This document shows, piece after piece, positions 26,791-35,464 of a stretch of DNA of 64,000 nt (position 1 is the first letter of the stretch; every line of letters begins with the position of its first letter). The translations under genes were made by a program, and so were the position numbers. The DNA is taken from positions 62,001 through 126,000 of the forward strand of contig NZ_AQXQ01000010.1 in NCBI RefSeq assembly GCF_000376865.1. Reading direction: 5' to 3'. Below the pieces are notes generated by a model that was not told the DNA's origin, searched no databases, and worked only from the letters and a program-made list of their open reading frames with translations. This stretch comes from Thioalkalivibrio sp. ALJ7. Its GTDB lineage: Bacteria; Pseudomonadota; Gammaproteobacteria; Ectothiorhodospirales; Ectothiorhodospiraceae.

Positions 26791-27339
26791 ATGTCCGTAG
26801 CCGAAGCCACCACTTCCTTGTCCATGAACGCCCTGGAACCGATTGATCAGGACGGCCTGAACAATCTGGCCACCAAGGGCAAGGCCAACCCCGAGAGCAT
26901 CGTGACCTTGAAGGCCACCACGGTCTGCGAGGGCAAGTTCCGCAACCTGACCTACGTGCGCGATCTGGATGCCCACGTGATCGACGAGCCGCCGCACCTG
27001 CTGGGTGACGATACCGCCCCGAACCCCTCCGAGGCGGTACTGGCCAGCCTGGGTGCCTGCCTGTCGGTCGGCATGCATGCAAATGCCATCGATCGTGGTA
27101 TCACCCTGACCAAGCTGGAGCTGACGCTGGAAGGGGATATCAACGTGACTGCCGTCTGGGGCGTGGGTGACACCGATCAGACGAAGCGTCTGGGTTTCAC
27201 TGACATCCGCGTGAAGGCCCATCTGGAAGGCGACGCCAGCGAAGAACAGTTGAAGGACCTGGTCGCTCATGCGGACTTCTGGTCCCCGGTCGCCAACACC
27301 ATGCGTAACCCGGTGAACGTCAGCGTCGAGCTCGGCTGA
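26791..27339 (+). CDS. OsmC-family protein
   Basis: This 182-residue cytoplasmic protein is of the OsmC/Ohr superfamily (thiol-based peroxide or reactive-sulfur handling). The N-terminal active-site cysteine is present in EAVLASLGACLSVGM (Cys90). The second position, which is Cys in peroxidatic OsmC/Ohr (CPV), is Ser165 here in WSPVANTMRNPV, a substitution also seen in poorly characterised OsmC-like proteins. A two-cysteine peroxidase cycle is therefore unlikely. The ATG at 26791 has GAGGAG upstream; the open frame continues 5' into the regulatory region but only as noncoding sequence. First gene of a four-gene sigma-54 operon. Confidence 0.9.
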   Translation: MSVAEATTSLSMNALEPIDQDGLNNLATKGKANPESIVTLKATTVCEGKFRNLTYVRDLDAHVIDEPPHLLGDDTAPNPSEAVLASLGACLSVGMHANAIDRGITLTKLELTLEGDINVTAVWGVGDTDQTKRLGFTDIRVKAHLEGDASEEQLKDLVAHADFWSPVANTMRNPVNVSVELG

Positions 27340-27372
27340 ACCGCGCTCTGAACCCAACGGGAGAAAACCCCA

Positions 27373-28512
27373 ATGCTTGAAACCCGCACTCAAGATGTGA
27401 CGGGGGTGTCGCCGGCCGCAAGGCCGGCGGATGCCGACGCGGCCCTGCAGGCGCTGGTGGAGCGAGATCTGGCTCCGCTGACCGCCCGTATCGACCGCGA
27501 GGGCCTGTACCCCGAAGAATTCCTCCGCGAGGCCGGACGCCTCGGGGCCTTTAATCGCCACCTGGCCAGTCAGAACGCGACAGGGACTACCGACATCGCC
27601 AGCGCGATCCGCGGAACCGAGGTGATCTCGGCGGAGTGCATGACGACAGGCTTCGTGGCCTGGTGCCAGAACGCCTGCGCCTGGTACGTGGAGAACAGTG
27701 CTTCGGACACCCTGAAGCGCGAGGCATTGCCGAAGCTGGCCAATGCCGAGGCGCTGGGTGCGACCGCGTTGTCCAACCCGATGAAATGGTTCGCCAACAT
27801 CGAGGACCTCAAGCTGAGCGCCGAGCGGGTGGACGGGGGTTACGTCGTCTCCGGCTCGCTGCCGTGGGTCTCCAACCTGGGCGAGGACCATTACTTTGGC
27901 GCGATCTTCCGCACGACCGACGCCAACCCGCGCCCCGTGATGGCCCTGATCAACTGCTCCGATCCCGGCTTCAGCCTGACCGCCTGCCCGGAGTTCACCG
28001 CGCTGGAAGGTTCGCGCACCTTCGGCTGCCACTTCGATCGAGTCTTCGTACCGGATGAGCATGTTCTTGCGGATTCGCTTCCGGAGTACATCCGCCGCAT
28101 CCGTCCCGGCTTCGTGCTGCTGCAAATGGGGATGGGTCTGGGGTTGATCGACGGCTGCATTCGCACCATGCGCGAGTCGAACGAGACCCTGGCGCATGTC
28201 AACGGCTATCTGGACGACCAGGTCGGGGAGCTGGAAGAGGCGCTGGAGGATGGCCGCGCGGCCTGTTACGCCCTGTCCGAGACCCCGTTCGACGACTCCG
28301 AAAGCTTCTTTGCGGACGTACTGCAAATGCGGCTCACCGGATCCGAACTTTCCCTGCGGGCCTCGCAGTCGGCCCTGTTGCACTGCGGTGCTCGCGGGTA
28401 CCTGGCGAACGCGGCGGCCCAGCGCAAGCTGCGCGAGTCGTACTTTGTCGCCATCGTGACCCCGGCGATCAAGCACCTACGTAAGGAGCTGGCGCGTATC
28501 CACGCGCACTGA
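27373..28512 (+). CDS. Acyl-CoA-dehydrogenase-fold flavoprotein (possible monooxygenase)
   Basis: This 379-residue protein has the acyl-CoA dehydrogenase fold: a helical N-domain, a beta domain with ATALSNPMKW and GGYVVSGSLPWVSNLGE (flavin contacts), and a helical C-domain. The usual catalytic-glutamate region (YEGT in dehydrogenases) is replaced by VAIVTPAIKHL. This is more like flavin-dependent hydroxylases of the same fold (DszC, SfnB, amine or nitroalkane oxidising enzymes) than a true acyl-CoA dehydrogenase. No other beta-oxidation gene is near. In this operon it could oxidise the compound imported by the neighbouring transporter, with electrons from the rubredoxin reductase (inference). 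Substrate unknown. Confidence 0.78.
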   Translation: MLETRTQDVTGVSPAARPADADAALQALVERDLAPLTARIDREGLYPEEFLREAGRLGAFNRHLASQNATGTTDIASAIRGTEVISAECMTTGFVAWCQNACAWYVENSASDTLKREALPKLANAEALGATALSNPMKWFANIEDLKLSAERVDGGYVVSGSLPWVSNLGEDHYFGAIFRTTDANPRPVMALINCSDPGFSLTACPEFTALEGSRTFGCHFDRVFVPDEHVLADSLPEYIRRIRPGFVLLQMGMGLGLIDGCIRTMRESNETLAHVNGYLDDQVGELEEALEDGRAACYALSETPFDDSESFFADVLQMRLTGSELSLRASQSALLHCGARGYLANAAAQRKLRESYFVAIVTPAIKHLRKELARIHAH

Positions 28513-28545
28513 GTGCCCCCAACCCGAACCGCGAAGGATAGACCG

Positions 28546-28932
28546 ATGCTTGAAATCACCACCCGACTCGATGCGGAAACCGTGGTCGAGAAGCTCAAGG
28601 CCGCAATTGAAGACCAGGGCTTGAAGCTGGTCGCGCACATCAATGGCCAGGCCAATGCCGCCAAGATTGGTGTCGAGGTCCCGACGGATCAGATCCTGGA
28701 GATCTTTCATCCTGCCTACGCCGTGCGGGTCTGGGAGGCCTGCAAGTCGGCGGGCATCGACATTCCTCTGCGCATCCATGTGTCCGAGGAGGGGGGACTG
28801 ATTCACGTTCGTACTCGCCCCGCGAGTTCGGTGTTTGCGCCCTGGGGTAGCCCCCAGCTGGACGCCATCGGTGCCGAGCTGGATCCCAAGCTGGCGGCCG
28901 TTCTGGATGCCCTGGAAGAGGTGATGTCATGA
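28546..28932 (+). CDS. DUF302-family protein
   Basis: This protein of about 128 residues matches the DUF302 pattern: [23 protein letters not shown], then [21 protein letters not shown], then [20 protein letters not shown]. No catalytic function is established for the family, which often occurs in genomes of sulfur- and metal-metabolising bacteria. I start at the ATG at 28546 (MLEITTRLD) with GAAGGA upstream. It overlaps the rubredoxin gene by four bases (ATGA), so the two are likely made together. Confidence 0.8.
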   Translation: MLEITTRLDAETVVEKLKAAIEDQGLKLVAHINGQANAAKIGVEVPTDQILEIFHPAYAVRVWEACKSAGIDIPLRIHVSEEGGLIHVRTRPASSVFAPWGSPQLDAIGAELDPKLAAVLDALEEVMS

Positions 28933-30362
28933 GCGACGAACAAGACGATTTCAAGCGGTACATCTGCAAGGTCTGCGGCTACATCTACGACGAGGCGAAG
29001 GGTGATCCGGACTCCGGCCTCGCCCCCGGGACCCGTTTCGAGGATATCCCCGACGACTGGTATTGCCCGGACTGCAATGTGACCAAGGCCGACTTCACCG
29101 CGCTGGAACCGCGTGGCGAACTGGCGGATGCGGGCGCGGCGGCCATGGCCTGGAGTGCCACCGGTGGTGCAGATGATCCGAATGCGGTCGTGATCATTGG
29201 CGGCGGCATGGCGGGATGGGCCCTGGCCGAGGCGCTGCGTGAGCGCGATCCGCGCCGGACAATCCGGCTGCTCACCGCCGATTCGGGGGATTATTACAGC
29301 AAGCCACGGCTGTCCAACGCGGTCGAGCGCGGGGTGGCCGTGGAGGATCTGGTCGAGGAGCGCGGTGTGTCTCGAGCGGCGCGGTTGGGCGTCGAACTCA
29401 TGCCGTTTGTTCGCGTGCTGGATATTCATCGTGCTCAGAAACGGGTGATTACGGCACGCGGGGGCATCCCCTACGGCGAGCTGGTCCTGGCGACCGGGGC
29501 GCGCCCGCGGCGCATCGAGTTTCCTGGCGATGCCGCGCCGCCTTTGAGCGTGAACACGCTGGATGATTACCGGCTTTTGCGGTCGGCGCTTGAGGATCGG
29601 GATGGCGCCCCCAGCCACACCCGTGTGGCGATCGTCGGGGCGGGACTGGTCGGCTGCGAGCTGGCGGATGATCTCGCCGCCGGTGGGTACCCGGTATCGC
29701 TGATCGAATGCGCTTCACAGCCACTGTCCGGTTTGTTACCAGGGGCACTCGCGGAAGACCTGCAAAACGCGCTCGCCGAGCGGGGTGTGGAATGGCATAT
29801 GGAGGCCACGGTTGAGCGTATCGAGCGCGTGGCCGAGGGTACCCAGCGGCTGCAGCTGGCCACTGGCGAAGCCATTGAGGCCGAAGTGGTGATCACCGCG
29901 CTGGGACTGGTGCCGAATCGGGACCTGGCCGAGCGCATCGGCTTGGCCTGTCACCAGGGTATCGAGGTGGATGCACTGCTGCGCACCACCGATACGTCGA
30001 TCTACGCCCTGGGGGATGGCTGTGAGTTCGAAGGGAAGCTGCGACCCTACGTGGAAACCCTGCGGGGTCAGGCCGCTGCGCTGGCGCGCACGTTGTCGGG
30101 CGAGCCCACGGTGTTTCGTCCGGATGCCGGGATCGTCCAGGTGAAGACCGCAAGCCTGCCGCTCAATGTCTGTCCGCCGTCGGCGGCGGGTGGTGACTGG
30201 GTCGAGATCGCAGGCGGTGCCTCAGGGCGTCATCTCGAATATCACGCCGAAGGGCGCCTCGTCGGCTTTGCCCTGTCCGGAGACCAGGCCCGACGGGTGC
30301 GCGAGCTGGAGACGCGCCTGGGCGAGTCGGCCGCGGATAACCGGCCCCGACTCGCGTCCTGA
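28929..30362 (+). CDS. Rubredoxin-rubredoxin reductase fusion protein
   Basis: This 477-residue protein fuses an N-terminal rubredoxin (CKVCGY and CPDCN; iron ligands Cys13, 16, 46, 49) to an FAD/NAD(P)H-dependent reductase. The FAD site is [15 protein letters not shown] (about 86-100), the NAD(P) site is [18 protein letters not shown], and the second FAD motif is TSIYALGDG. This arrangement moves electrons from NAD(P)H through FAD to the Fe(Cys)4 centre, as AlkT/AlkG do for alkane hydroxylase, but no alkane hydroxylase is nearby. The most likely recipient in this operon is the flavoprotein encoded at 27373-28512, or O2/peroxide as in rubredoxin-linked detoxification (inference). Confidence 0.92.
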   Translation: MSDEQDDFKRYICKVCGYIYDEAKGDPDSGLAPGTRFEDIPDDWYCPDCNVTKADFTALEPRGELADAGAAAMAWSATGGADDPNAVVIIGGGMAGWALAEALRERDPRRTIRLLTADSGDYYSKPRLSNAVERGVAVEDLVEERGVSRAARLGVELMPFVRVLDIHRAQKRVITARGGIPYGELVLATGARPRRIEFPGDAAPPLSVNTLDDYRLLRSALEDRDGAPSHTRVAIVGAGLVGCELADDLAAGGYPVSLIECASQPLSGLLPGALAEDLQNALAERGVEWHMEATVERIERVAEGTQRLQLATGEAIEAEVVITALGLVPNRDLAERIGLACHQGIEVDALLRTTDTSIYALGDGCEFEGKLRPYVETLRGQAAALARTLSGEPTVFRPDAGIVQVKTASLPLNVCPPSAAGGDWVEIAGGASGRHLEYHAEGRLVGFALSGDQARRVRELETRLGESAADNRPRLAS

Positions 30363-30383
30363 CGATGCACCCGGCAGGCGGGG

Positions 30384-30548
30384 TCAGATGACCCCGTCGA
30401 GCCGCAGATAGCCGATCAGGAACAGCACGGCCAGTACACCCGCCAGGGCATACAGCCAGTTGGACAGCGTTGGATTGTCCGGGCGGCTGAAGAAGGCCGC
30501 CCACAGCGCGAGCAGAATCAGGACGAAAAAGAAGAACAGGAAGCGCAT
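30384..30548 (-). CDS. Small two-helix membrane protein (54 aa)
   Basis: The minus strand encodes MRFLFFFFVLILLALWAAFF, a polar loop SRPDNPTLSNW, then a second hydrophobic helix (LYALAGVLAVLFLIGYLRL) and DGVI. Two membrane helices and a short loop make it a plausible small inner-membrane protein. GGAG lies eight bases upstream, inside the end of ygfZ, and the gene starts three bases after the ygfZ stop, so translation is probably coupled. Function unknown. Confidence 0.7.
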   Translation of the reverse strand: MRFLFFFFVLILLALWAAFFSRPDNPTLSNWLYALAGVLAVLFLIGYLRLDGVI

Positions 30549-30551
30549 CGG

Positions 30552-31598
30552 TCAGGCTCCTTCCGGCACGGCATAGGGAAGCTCGACGATCTGAGCCTTC
30601 GGGCCATCCGGTGTGCCCCAGTGCAAATCGGTCTCGGCAGCGGCGACCTGGACGACCGCCAGTGCGGAATACAGGCCGTCCGGATGTAACTCCGCCGCGA
30701 CAATCTGGCCGTCCGACTGATCCGGATTACCGGCGGCCTGGAATACGGGGGAACCCGGCTGGGGTGGGGTCTGAGTGTGGATCGCCAGGCGGAACATGCG
30801 TTTTTTGAGCTTACCCAGGTAGTGCATGCGGGCCACGACTTCCTGGCCGGGATAACAGCCCTTGTCGAAGCTGATCGCGCCCAGGGCGTGCAGGTTCAGC
30901 ATTTGCGGAACAAACATCTCGGTGGTCTCTTCGACAACCGTCGGGACGCCGGCGAGGATGTCCAGCAGTGCCCAGTCGCGCGGGCCGACCGGAGCGGCGT
31001 GGACGTTCAGGCTATCCCAGGCCTTGCGCATGGCGTCGAGTTCGCCGAACAGTTCGAAGCGCGGGTGCAGGCCCGGGACTCGGACGACGGTAACGCCATC
31101 CTTCTCGGCGACATCCTCGGGGCTTTCCGGGCAGATGCCCAGGGCATTTTGCAGTTCCTTTTCGGCGTCCGGGCCAGAGAACCCGAAATGGATGCGCGAG
31201 TCGCCCGCGTGTTCGATGATCACGTTGGCGCGCAGCACGAACATCTGCAGGCGCTTGGCGACCGGATCGACGCGATCGGCCGGCATCTCCAGCAGATAGC
31301 CGTCGGCTGTGCGCAGCACCCGAAACACCGCGTAGGCGCGGCCCTTGGGGCTCGCGTAGCTGGAGAGCTGACCGTGCTGGTGGTCGACCGCGCGGATGTC
31401 ATTGCCGAACTGGCCCTGCAGGAAGTCGGTGGCGTCGTCGCCGCGTACCTCCAGCAGACCGCGATGGGAGAGATCACAGATCACCTCGCCGTTGACGGCC
31501 ATGCGCCGTTCGCGCTCCGGATTGCCGTAGTGCAGGAGGTCGTCCTCCTCGAACTCGGCCCCGGCATCGATCAAGTGATTTTTCCAGTCTTCGCGCAT
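30552..31598 (-). CDS. ygfZ: Folate-binding Fe-S cluster repair protein YgfZ
   Basis: YgfZ (348 residues) resembles aminomethyltransferase (GcvT) and helps maintain certain iron-sulfur enzymes in a folate-dependent way. The family motif KGCYPGQEV (about 246-254) with the essential cysteine is present. The N-terminal part shows LEVRGDDATDFLQGQFGNDI. GGGAG lies before the ATG at 31598; the frame is open further 5' but without family similarity. It diverges from sdhCDAB, whose Fe-S subunit could be a client (inference). Confidence 0.92.
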   Translation of the reverse strand: MREDWKNHLIDAGAEFEEDDLLHYGNPERERRMAVNGEVICDLSHRGLLEVRGDDATDFLQGQFGNDIRAVDHQHGQLSSYASPKGRAYAVFRVLRTADGYLLEMPADRVDPVAKRLQMFVLRANVIIEHAGDSRIHFGFSGPDAEKELQNALGICPESPEDVAEKDGVTVVRVPGLHPRFELFGELDAMRKAWDSLNVHAAPVGPRDWALLDILAGVPTVVEETTEMFVPQMLNLHALGAISFDKGCYPGQEVVARMHYLGKLKKRMFRLAIHTQTPPQPGSPVFQAAGNPDQSDGQIVAAELHPDGLYSALAVVQVAAAETDLHWGTPDGPKAQIVELPYAVPEGA

Positions 31599-31789
31599 CG
31601 GAGATCTCCCGTGGCAACACTCGCCGCCGTGCGCCGCCGGACCCGGTCGATGATCGGGTATCGGGGCGTGCGGACAAGGCAGCGCTGCCCTGGACTGAGG
31701 TGGTAAGCTGAACCAAGCGGCTCGATAGTAGACGAACCGTTTGCAGGGTGTCAGCCCTGTTTCTCTTTCTTCCCGTTCTTGGGGGTGGC

Positions 31790-32170
31790 ATGGCTCGGCA
31801 GGCACGTCCCGTTTTTCTGGATTTGCGCAAGATACGGCTGCCGTTGAATGCCGTGGTTTCTATTCTGCACCGGATTACCGGTGTCTTCCTGATTCTGGCG
31901 ATCCCCGTGGTGCTTTGGCTGCTGGATCGTTCTCTGGCCAGCCCGGAGGGGTTCGCACAGGTCGTTACGATCATCCATCACCCGGCGGGGCTGGTGCTGC
32001 TCGCCATCGGATTGTGGTGGCTGCTGCATCACTTGTTTGCCGGGATCCGCTACCTGTTGATGGAATTCGGGATTGGCGAGGACCGCGAGGGGTCGCTGCG
32101 CACCGCACGCGACGCGCTTTACGCCGGTCTCCTGGCAACGGCGCTCGTCTGGCTGGGGCTGGTCCTGTGA
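31790..32170 (+). CDS. sdhC: Succinate dehydrogenase cytochrome b556 subunit SdhC
   Basis: This 126-residue membrane anchor of complex II, which binds heme b and quinone with SdhD, has three helices. The family motif SILHRITGVFL is near the N-terminus (quinone-site serine and arginine), and the segment HHLFAGIRYLLMEFG carries heme-ligand-type histidines. I start at the ATG at 31790 (MARQARPVFLDL), preceded by GGGGGTGG. The stop overlaps the GTG start of sdhD. Confidence 0.9.
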   Translation: MARQARPVFLDLRKIRLPLNAVVSILHRITGVFLILAIPVVLWLLDRSLASPEGFAQVVTIIHHPAGLVLLAIGLWWLLHHLFAGIRYLLMEFGIGEDREGSLRTARDALYAGLLATALVWLGLVL

Positions 32171-32505
32171 GGCTCCTGAGCGGGCAGCGCGCCTGGCTTT
32201 TGCAGCGCATCACCGCGGTGTATGTCGGGGTCTACGTGATCCTGGCGCTGGGCTTCTTTGTCCTGGCGGCCCCGGACGATCACGCCGCCTGGCTGGGCGT
32301 TGTCGGGCACCCGGTCGTCGGGCTGTTGACGGCCCTGTTTGTGCTGTTGCTTCTGCTGCACGCTTGGATTGGTCTGCGCGATGTGGTGATGGACTACGTG
32401 CACCCACCCGCGACGCGGCTCACCGTGCTGGTGTTCGCGGCCGGGGGGCTGCTGCTGATGGGATTCTGGGCCTTACTTATTCTGATCCGCGCGGGGCTTG
32501 CATGA
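32167..32505 (+). CDS. sdhD: Succinate dehydrogenase membrane anchor subunit SdhD
   Basis: This 112-residue anchor has three hydrophobic helices. [14 protein letters not shown] opens the first, and [16 protein letters not shown] carries the heme-side histidine and the conserved D-Y near the quinone site. Translation most likely begins at the GTG at 32167, overlapping the sdhC stop by four bases, giving [16 protein letters not shown]. It is followed after 10 bases by sdhA. Confidence 0.9.
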   Translation: MRLLSGQRAWLLQRITAVYVGVYVILALGFFVLAAPDDHAAWLGVVGHPVVGLLTALFVLLLLLHAWIGLRDVVMDYVHPPATRLTVLVFAAGGLLLMGFWALLILIRAGLA

Positions 32506-32515
32506 AGGTTTTGGC

Positions 32516-34291
32516 ATGAACGTGACACGACGCAAGTTCGACGCTTTGATTATCGGGGCCGGCGGTGCAGGGCTGCGCGCGGCACTGCAGCTGGCGAATG
32601 GCGACGCCAAGGTGGCCGTCGTGTCCAAGGTATTCCCGACCCGTTCGCACACGGTGGCAGCGCAGGGCGGGGTGAATGCCGCGCTCGCCAATGTGCTGCC
32701 GGATTCGTGGCACTGGCACATGTTCGACACGGTCAAGGGTTCGGACTACCTGGGCGACCAGGACGCGATCGAGTACATGTGCCGTGCCGCCCCCAAGGTG
32801 GTGTACGAGCTGGACCACTTCGGCGTGCCGTTCTCGCGACTGGACAACGGCAATATCTATCAACGCGCCTTTGGCGGGCAGAGCCAGAATTTCGGCCAGG
32901 ATCAGGCGGCGCGGACCTGTGCCGCGGCGGATCGTACCGGACACGCGATTCTGCACTCCCTTTATCAGCAGAACCTGCGCGCGCGCTCGCACTTCTTCGA
33001 CGAGTATTTTGCGGTCGATCTGCTGCGTGATGAGCAGGGCTACGTACTCGGCGTACTGGCCTTCGAGATCCTGACGGGCGAGCCGATCGTGATCGAGGCC
33101 AAGACTACGCTGATCGCCACTGGTGGGGCCGGGCAGTTGTTCCGTACCACGACCAACGCCCTGATCAACACCGGTGACGGCATGGCGATGGCGCTGCGCG
33201 CGGGCGTGCCGCTCGAGGACATGGAGTTCGTACAGTTCCATCCGACCGGCATTGCCGGGCGCGGGATGCTGATCACCGAGGGCGCGCGCGGGGAGGGCGG
33301 GTTCCTGATCAACTCCGAGGGCGAGCGTTTCATGGAGCGGTACGCCCCACGGGCGAAAGACCTGGCGTCGCGGGACGTGGTCAGTCGTTCCATCGCCACC
33401 GAGGTGCGCGAAGGGCGCGGTTGCGGGCGCAACGCCGATCACGTGCTGCTGGATCTGCGCCACCTTGGGGCCGACACCATCATGCACAAGCTTCCGGGCA
33501 TCCGCGAGACGAGCATGACCTTCCTCGGCGTGGACCCGATCGAGGCGCCGATTCCGGTGTTTCCGACCTGCCACTACAGCATGGGCGGGATCCCGACCAA
33601 TCGTTTTGGGCAGGTGGTCGCGCCGGTAAAAGATACGCCCGAGGACCCGGTACCCGGTTTGTACGCGGCGGGCGAGGCCGCGTGTGTGTCGGTGCACGGC
33701 GCGAACCGCCTGGGCGGCAACTCGCTGCTGGATATCCTGGTCTTCGGCCGCGCGGCGGCCAACCATATCCTCGAATACCTGGCCGAGAACCGCTATCACC
33801 GCGCGTTGGACGACACCGCGGTAGAGCAGGCGATGGCGCGGCTCACGCGCTGGGACCGCAAGGACCCGGGCGATGGCTCCGCGGAGCAGGTCGAGCCGCT
33901 CAAGCGCGAACTGCGCAAGGTGATGGAGGATCACTGTTCGGTATTCCGTAGCGACGAGGTGATGCGCGAGGGTGTGGACAAGGTTCAGGCCCTGCGCGAG
34001 CGCCTGAACCATGCAGTGATCGCGGACCATTCCAGTACCTTCAATACCGCACGCGTCGAGGCGATGGAGCTGGAGAATTTGATGGACTGTGCCATCGCGA
34101 CCATCCGTTCGGCCCTGGGCCGCGAGGAGAGCCGAGGGGCGCATTCACGCATCGACTTCCCGGAACGCGATGACCAGCACTGGCTGAAGCACAGCCTGTA
34201 CTCGTTGACCGACGACAGCCTCGACTACAAGCCAGTGCGCACAAAACCCAACACCGTGGCCTCATTCCCGCCGAAGGAGCGGGTGTACTGA
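32516..34291 (+). CDS. sdhA: Succinate dehydrogenase flavoprotein subunit SdhA
   Basis: SdhA (591 residues) oxidises succinate to fumarate with covalently bound FAD. Visible are the dinucleotide fold [13 protein letters not shown], the flavinylated histidine in [10 protein letters not shown], the substrate-binding [15 protein letters not shown], and the C-terminal [22 protein letters not shown] start at the ATG at 32516 (MNVTRRKFD) with GAAGG upstream rather than a TTG at 32498. SdhE, which attaches the flavin, is encoded just downstream of sdhB. Confidence 0.97.
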   Translation: MNVTRRKFDALIIGAGGAGLRAALQLANGDAKVAVVSKVFPTRSHTVAAQGGVNAALANVLPDSWHWHMFDTVKGSDYLGDQDAIEYMCRAAPKVVYELDHFGVPFSRLDNGNIYQRAFGGQSQNFGQDQAARTCAAADRTGHAILHSLYQQNLRARSHFFDEYFAVDLLRDEQGYVLGVLAFEILTGEPIVIEAKTTLIATGGAGQLFRTTTNALINTGDGMAMALRAGVPLEDMEFVQFHPTGIAGRGMLITEGARGEGGFLINSEGERFMERYAPRAKDLASRDVVSRSIATEVREGRGCGRNADHVLLDLRHLGADTIMHKLPGIRETSMTFLGVDPIEAPIPVFPTCHYSMGGIPTNRFGQVVAPVKDTPEDPVPGLYAAGEAACVSVHGANRLGGNSLLDILVFGRAAANHILEYLAENRYHRALDDTAVEQAMARLTRWDRKDPGDGSAEQVEPLKRELRKVMEDHCSVFRSDEVMREGVDKVQALRERLNHAVIADHSSTFNTARVEAMELENLMDCAIATIRSALGREESRGAHSRIDFPERDDQHWLKHSLYSLTDDSLDYKPVRTKPNTVASFPPKERVY

Positions 34292-34371
34292 TGGCCCGTT
34301 GGCAATGCAATGCAACGCGGGATGCGGTTCGTGCGGCGAATCGCAGCGGCAAGCGCTGAAGGAAAAGACCG

Positions 34372-35073
34372 ATGGAATTCTCGATCTACCGCTTTAACCC
34401 GGAGACGGACACGCTGCCGAAGATGCAGCGCTTCAGCCTGTCCGACGCTCAGGTCGAGCCGGGGATGATGCTGCTGGACGCCTTGCTGCTGCTGAAAGAG
34501 CAGGACGATTCGCTCGGTTTTCGCCGCTCCTGTCAGCATGGCGTCTGTGGCTCGGATGGCATGAACATCAACGGTATGAACGGCCTGGCCTGTATTACGC
34601 CGCTGGCGGATCTGGATGCACCCATAACCCTGCGGCCGTTCCCCGGCATGCCGGTGATCCGCGACCTGATCGTGGACATGGGCAACTTCTGGGATCAATA
34701 CCGCAAGGCCGAACCCTGGCTGGTCAACGACAGCCCGGAGCCTGAGGTCGAGCGCAAGCAGAGCCCCGAAGACCGTGAACAGATTGACGGGTTGTACGAG
34801 TGCATCCTGTGCGGCTGCTGTTCCGCCGCCTGTCCTTCCTACTGGTGGAATCCGGACAAGTTTCTGGGGCCGGCGGCGCTGCTGCAGGCGGCACGGTTCA
34901 TTCAGGACAGCCGCGACGAGGCCACCGAACACCGCCTGGAGCAGCTGGACGATGCCTGGAAGCTCTACCGCTGCCACACCATCATGAACTGCACCCAGGT
35001 CTGCCCCAAGGGCCTGAACCCGAGCCGGGCCATCAGCGACATCCGCCGCACCATGCTGAAGAAGTCGCTGTGA
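34372..35073 (+). CDS. sdhB: Succinate dehydrogenase iron-sulfur subunit SdhB
   Basis: SdhB (233 residues) passes electrons from SdhA to quinone. The [2Fe-2S] ligands are in RRSCQHGVCGSDGM and the following GLACIT. The C-terminal ferredoxin-like part has CILCGCCSAACPSYWW and CHTIMNCTQVCPKGLNP for the [4Fe-4S] and [3Fe-4S] clusters. GAAGGAAAAG precedes the ATG. Eighty bases separate it from sdhA, without a terminator. Confidence 0.97.
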   Translation: MEFSIYRFNPETDTLPKMQRFSLSDAQVEPGMMLLDALLLLKEQDDSLGFRRSCQHGVCGSDGMNINGMNGLACITPLADLDAPITLRPFPGMPVIRDLIVDMGNFWDQYRKAEPWLVNDSPEPEVERKQSPEDREQIDGLYECILCGCCSAACPSYWWNPDKFLGPAALLQAARFIQDSRDEATEHRLEQLDDAWKLYRCHTIMNCTQVCPKGLNPSRAISDIRRTMLKKSL

Positions 35074-35108
35074 CCGAACTGCTGCAAACCGGCGGTTCAG
35101 CCCCCGTA

Positions 35109-35180
35109 GGAGCCTGCTTGCAGGCGAATGCCCCCGCCAAAGCCGGACGCGGGCAGGGGCTTCGCCTGCGAGCAGGCTCC
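35109..35180. repeat. REP-like inverted pair between sdhB and sdhE
   Basis: GGAGCCTGCTTGCAGGCGAA (35109-35128) and its 19/20 inverse (35161-35180) are flanked by GTA/CCCACAGG, as in pseudomonad-type REP sequences. Each half is itself a small hairpin (GCCTGC-TT-GCAGGC). The pair is in the middle of the sdh operon and could stabilise or attenuate the mRNA. Confidence 0.8.
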
Positions 35181-35209
35181 CACAGGGGGGCTGGGCGGGC
35201 GTGTTGGTG

Positions 35210-35464
35210 ATGGAACCCGATAGCCGGACGCGCTGGCGTTGCCGCCGCGGCATGCTGGAGAACGACTGGCTGCTCGGGCAGTTTCTCGCGCAGGGATATG
35301 CGCAACTGGACCAGGAGGGTCGCGATGCCTTCGAGCGCCTGCTCGACTACCCCGACAACGTGTTACTGGATGTGGTCATGGGGCGCCAGACCACGGTGGA
35401 CGACGGGATAGCCCGGCTTGTCCCGGCGATCCGCGCCGCCGCTCAGGCTGCGGCTCCGACCTGA
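35210..35464 (+). CDS. sdhE: FAD assembly factor SdhE
   Basis: SdhE (84 residues) promotes covalent FAD attachment to SdhA. The family motif RGxxE is present in CRRGMLENDWLLGQFL, followed by the usual helical tail (AFERLLDYPDNVLLDVVMG). I start at the ATG at 35210; a GTG three codons upstream is possible. A ygfX-like frame overlaps its end, matching the sdhE-ygfX order of E. coli. Confidence 0.92.
   Translation: MEPDSRTRWRCRRGMLENDWLLGQFLAQGYAQLDQEGRDAFERLLDYPDNVLLDVVMGRQTTVDDGIARLVPAIRAAAQAAAPT

Noticed and set aside
26689-28476. 595-codon minus-strand frame opposite OsmC and the flavoprotein
   Set aside because: Overlaps two genes with clear family motifs and a sigma-54 promoter; no recognised domain.
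27373-28512. Assignment of the flavoprotein as a fatty-acid acyl-CoA dehydrogenase
   Set aside because: The catalytic-glutamate region is replaced, and no beta-oxidation genes are near; kept as an ACAD-fold protein of unknown substrate.
32477-34144. 555-codon minus-strand frame opposite sdhA
   Set aside because: Antisense shadow of sdhA; composition typical of non-coding frames.
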